From Karalla daura (taxonomy: Eukaryota > Chordata > Actinopteri > Chaetodontiformes > Leiognathidae): a DNA stretch of 64,000 nt. Under the pieces are notes generated by a model. The model was not told where the DNA came from. It did not search any database and saw only the letters and a list, made by a program, of their open reading frames with translations. A program made the translations under genes and the position numbers. Position 1 is the stretch's first letter. Every line of letters begins with the position of its first letter. Shown in pieces: positions 59,738 through 64,000 of this stretch. The stretch lies in assembly GCA_029224185.1 (NCBI GenBank), contig CM055191.1, forward strand, positions 19,481,760 through 19,545,759. The letters are read 5' to 3'.

Positions 59738-61667
59738 CCTCATCTTGCTAAATTGTGTGAGGATTGGACAGCTTTAGGCAGCGCAGTGCTTGAAATACAA
59801 GTTATATCTTAAAATCTTGCAGTCAAGCAGTTTGTTATTTAACCGGGCCCGTGAGAGATTCCTGAGGGTAAACTGCAGGAATGACAGGAAAATGTCAAGG
59901 GAATTAAAAAAAAAAGTCTAAGCAAAAGAAAATAATTGCAAAGATAACCTTCTCCAACTCAGTGGAGGATTGGTGTGGTTAATAATTGAAGCAGTTCATG
60001 GTTACATAAAGAGTGACCGCACAACCAGCTGCATTTCAGCTTGACACCGACCAAGAAAGAGCTGGGCAGCCAGTTAAGTCCATTCAAACCCTGTTCAAAA
60101 GATTTCTTCAAGATGAATACTTGGAATGTTTTGTTTCTATGGTGATGGCAGAGAGTCAAGGCTCCTCTCCCAGAGCAAATATGGCGTTAAGTACATAAAA
60201 CAAGTATTGCTGCTAACAACAGGTCCTGAGATTTATCTAGCAAACAACAGCCAAGGTTCCTATTTTTGCAGCATTTCAGCTAAGGCAAATGACCAATTAG
60301 CCAGGTTAAGACCTAACTGTTGAAACTCACAAACTCAAGAGTGACTAAGGGAGAGCAATTTGCAAGTCAAAATGCAGTGACATTTTGATTAAAATGAATG
60401 TGAAAAACGATGACAGAGGCCTTTGACTCTTGGTATAACTAATAAACTGCAATGGGTACACATTTATACACTTGTTAGCATATCCTGTGCTAGCACATCT
60501 GGTGCTTTTCTCTTTTTTCCTTTTACACACTAAAGCCAGCTAAAATCCTGACATACACTGCTGTAAAACTCTGGGGCCACTTAACGGCTAAAAGGTCAAC
60601 AAACACCAACACTGAAACACTGAGAGCTAGCTGCTGCCAATGACTCACACATCGTAAAGAAATTTGGAACAGCATCCAGGCACACCTGAGCATGTCATGA
60701 GCTTGATTAAACTTTGATAAACCTTGCGACAGACATGGCCTCCACATTAAGCCTGGCTTTGTTCTATCTCATAAATATCATTCCATGAAATACGATTTGC
60801 CTCAAATCTCACGCTTGACTCCCCAGTGACAGAAGAGAATAATAGTAAGTATACAACAGCAGTTAATATATTGAGTCTTTACTAATGAAATGGAGTAACA
60901 AATTTGCAAAGGCTGTGAAGCTGCTCATCATACCAGCAATGCGAGACGAAAGAGAGAAATTCATTAGGAAGAAGGTCAGTGACAGCATTTATGATTAATA
61001 GCTTGTAGGCCCTTAGTAATTTACACATTGTCATATGAAGATTTATACCAGCTGGGCCAATTGGATAGTGCGAAATATAGTATGATCCAATTGCTCAAGA
61101 CCCCTCAGCAAAAACAAGGAAATTGTCAATAAATGCTCCCATTATTCCGATGCGCATCCTTCTGGAAATTTCATGTTTTATTGTCTTACAGAAGCGTAAG
61201 TGTTTTTCATGGTAAATGGCCTGTATGTTTATAACATTTTTCCAGATCTCTCTTACAACATTAGACACATTCGTCCTATCACATTGACAAGGTCATTTTT
61301 ATGCACAAAACCAGCCACAGCTTAAACCCATCTGTTGTCAAATCTGTGGACAGTCATCTCAATCACTTAATGCACAAATTGCAAACAGAAAACACTGTAT
61401 TCAGCTACTCAACATCCATATGACATGACTCCCATTTAGCTTATTGTGGTACTTCCAAACCTAGACCACCAATGGCAAATCCATCATAAGAGGGTGAGTA
61501 GTTATTAAAACCGGCATTTTTTAAAATTTCATATCCATTTCTACAGTTTTATAATGAGTGTTTGTGCTGTTTTCATTTTTAAAGAATTGCCCATGCTTTT
61601 TTGATGTGTTGAAGTGTTAATCAGTAAATGTTTCTGTCGCACAATAACAGGACAATTTTTTTTATTG

Positions 61668-61698
61668 ATATAGTGATATTGATATAGTGATATAGTGA
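61668..61698. repeat. GATATAGT/GATATT short tandem repeat
   Basis: Four imperfect units of TGATATAG-type sequence. Confidence 0.75.
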
Positions 61699-64000
61699 CG
61701 GTTTGAGATGCGTTTTTAGTTGTAAAACCAGAGGGATGCTTGGTAATTAAAATTATTACATAATGAAAATCCTTTGAGTTGAGATGAAGCAGTGCTGTGA
61801 GAAATGCATCACTGCTGTACAGTATATTACACTTTGCAATTGCGGAAAAGGTATGGATAATGCACAAGCCACAACATCAGCCACACAGCCATTAAAAAGA
61901 ACTGTAACTTGTTAGACGGTTGATCTGGAGAAGCAAACATTAAATTAAGACACTCAGTTACAGCAATGTGCAGCAATGTGAAAACCATCACCAACAGCAG
62001 TGACACAATGATCAGAGGAGTGAGTCTGAGAGTAAAGACAGCTTCACTGGGTTGATTATGTGAGGCAGCCGACACCGTTCACAAGTGAGGGCACATTTTT
62101 AAGCTGTTGTGTCTCATAAGAGGGCAGATGTGAGGATGTATAATGACTCTTTCATACCTTTTTAAGTCTGTCCAACTCCCTGAACAGGCTTAATGGGAGA
62201 TATTTTTTTATGACGAGTTAATAAGGCGTTAACAACAGGGGAGTGAAGGATGACGCATTTAATCAAGCAAAATGTAGTGCCTGTAACTTTTTAAGTGACT
62301 GCCAACTGATGAGACATGATGCCATTGTATCTTATTCATAGCTTAGGGGAGTTTCAGGAGACAGACATACATAAATTTGGCTCAGTTGTTGTTCAAACAG
62401 TGCATGGTTATCCTTTCAACCGAAGTTCATACCTACAATCCAGTCTGAAAGTGACAGCATATTAAATACCCCCCCCCCCACCACCATCAGCTTAATTGAT
62501 TTATGTAAATATGTGCTTATTGTGAATTCAGTAGTGCAAACAGTTGGGGGGGAGACAACAAAAGACAAAGATACACCAACTTGTTTGGAATATTTCTCAA
62601 GTAAACTGGTGATAATATCATGTATTTTAATATGCTTGTACAGCATTTAGGCAATCCGGGTTGTATAAATGCAAAACAGTGCATAGGGGCATTAAACCCA
62701 GTGTCAGTTCCAGTAAACAGTCATTTTTGGAAAATAAAAGCCTGTTTACTCCTGATGTGCTCTTTTTCTGAATGACTGATTAACTGACAAACAGTTCTGA
62801 TCTTATGTTTGGGGGTTGATGTGAGGCAATTGTCAGGAAGTGAATTGTCCTGGAGAATCATCAAATTTCTATAAGGCGTCTGTCTAGCTGTGAACTCAAA
62901 ACAAAATGACTGTGGCTTTACCTGCATTGGTGCTTTTCTTGCCTGGTTAACTTTAGTGATTTTAAGTCTTGAAGTCATTGTGCACAGCCTAGGAAAACAA
63001 TTTGTTGTCATGTTTTAGGAAGTAGTTTGCATTCAGATGTGATGCGCACCATTCACATCATTCACATCACGTCATGCCTTTCCTCCTGTTGTACGCGAGG
63101 AAATGGGAGCAAAATGTGCTTTAAAGAGTGGACGGTGCTGTCAAGGGCTAAGTAATCATACGCACAGATTAGGGAATATGCAAATCCATCATTGATGTTT
63201 GGATGTTAATTATAGCATGAATTAAGCCATGCTTGGTCTTATGGAAATGTATCTACCATGACAAAATGCTTGTGTCTCTTTTGCAATTTTACACTCTGTA
63301 TTCCAAGCTTAGTTTGGGGGCGTGATCATTCTGACATATGTATTTAACATGACTTATTGTTTACTTTTGGCATGTCCACAACCATATTGGTTTTGAAGTG
63401 TTTCTTTTCAGATGAAAAACAGTGTGCTACTTAAAATCCACTTTGCATTAAAATCTGCCACTGATTGTACATGCTGATTAAGAAAAAAATAAAGATGAAG
63501 CCTGGAAAAAACAGTATATCCATAATAGCCATTTCCAGAAGTCAAACTTAGTGTCATATGAAAGTCCTGTAAACATTTTTAGTCACCTAATTTGTTGTCT
63601 TCGTTGTCCTTCATGTTCTCTTCAAATTCTAATCTAGATGTTAACATGCCGCATGTGTCATCTTCATAACAAAATGCACACTGCTTTCAAGATGCACAGT
63701 CTTGTGTTTGACAGGTAAAGCTATTGTTCCTGTTGAGTGAAAGGCATTGGTGCAGATTGCTCTCAGAGCTGTCACTCACACTATGATTGCCAGCCTGAGT
63801 GACAGAGGATCCAGAGGAGGCCATACAGAAAGATCAGAGGAAACAGAAGCGTGCTTTTGTGCTACAGCTTGCACTTGCCTTGAGTGCTCCTGTGGGGAGG
63901 GATGACATACACAGAGCATGAGGAGGATTGGTATGAGAGCAGCAAGGGGACTATTTGACATGAGCACATAATGAAAAACAATGTATGTAATGTAAAACAA

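Noticed and set aside
61827..62075. 82-codon hydrophobic - strand frame
   Set aside because: AT-rich DNA commonly gives Leu/Val/Phe-rich frames. No start context, splice site or family motif supports it.

Overview
The window reads as vertebrate nuclear DNA, most likely from a ray-finned (teleost, probably percomorph) fish. Coding sequence is broken into exons with GT..AG introns. Long CA/GT, CT and ATCT microsatellites are common. Dispersed repeats resemble families I remember from teleost genomes. The two genes found are vertebrate-specific types in a compact layout. I see no prokaryotic operons, CRISPR arrays, phage or tRNA/rRNA genes.

Two genes are supported exon by exon. (1) galr1, galanin receptor type 1, on the + strand: three coding exons (28547-29230, 29332-29397, 37835-38155) join in frame into a 356-residue class A GPCR. 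All family motifs are present and the exon structure matches mammalian GALR1. (2) depdc1b, a DEP-domain and RhoGAP-like cell-cycle protein, on the - strand: eleven coding exons from 58865 down to 49741 join without a frame break into 530 residues, against 529 in human. The genes are convergent, about 11.6 kb apart stop to stop.

Layout. 1-17.5 kb is a GC-rich, visibly CpG-dense domain with no gene I can recognise. It contains many C/G homopolymer runs, a G-quadruplex-prone tract, RFX X-box-like sites, a triple DR1 nuclear-receptor element and at least one AT-rich, CpG-poor island that looks like a conserved enhancer. It ends at a microsatellite cluster (17.5-18.0 kb). 18-28 kb is AT-rich, CpG-poor intergenic DNA. 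28.1-38.6 kb is galr1 with a CpG-rich, TATA-containing promoter and an 8.4-kb second intron. 38.6-49.7 kb is intergenic DNA with two oppositely oriented copies of a teleost-type dispersed repeat. 49.7-59.2 kb is depdc1b with a promoter at 58.87-59.15 kb. 59.2-64 kb is AT-rich flank with a 136-bp ATCT array.

The two genes have no known shared pathway: one is a neuropeptide receptor, the other a mitotic and adhesion-turnover regulator. Their linkage is mainly a synteny marker. The clearest unusual structure is inside depdc1b: a diverged direct duplication of about 500 bp has placed a broken copy of exon 8 in intron 4. I found no convincing new biological system. The best leads are this relic exon, the gene-less CpG-rich domain and its motifs, and CTCF-like motifs on both sides of galr1. 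All composition statements are by eye, not computed.
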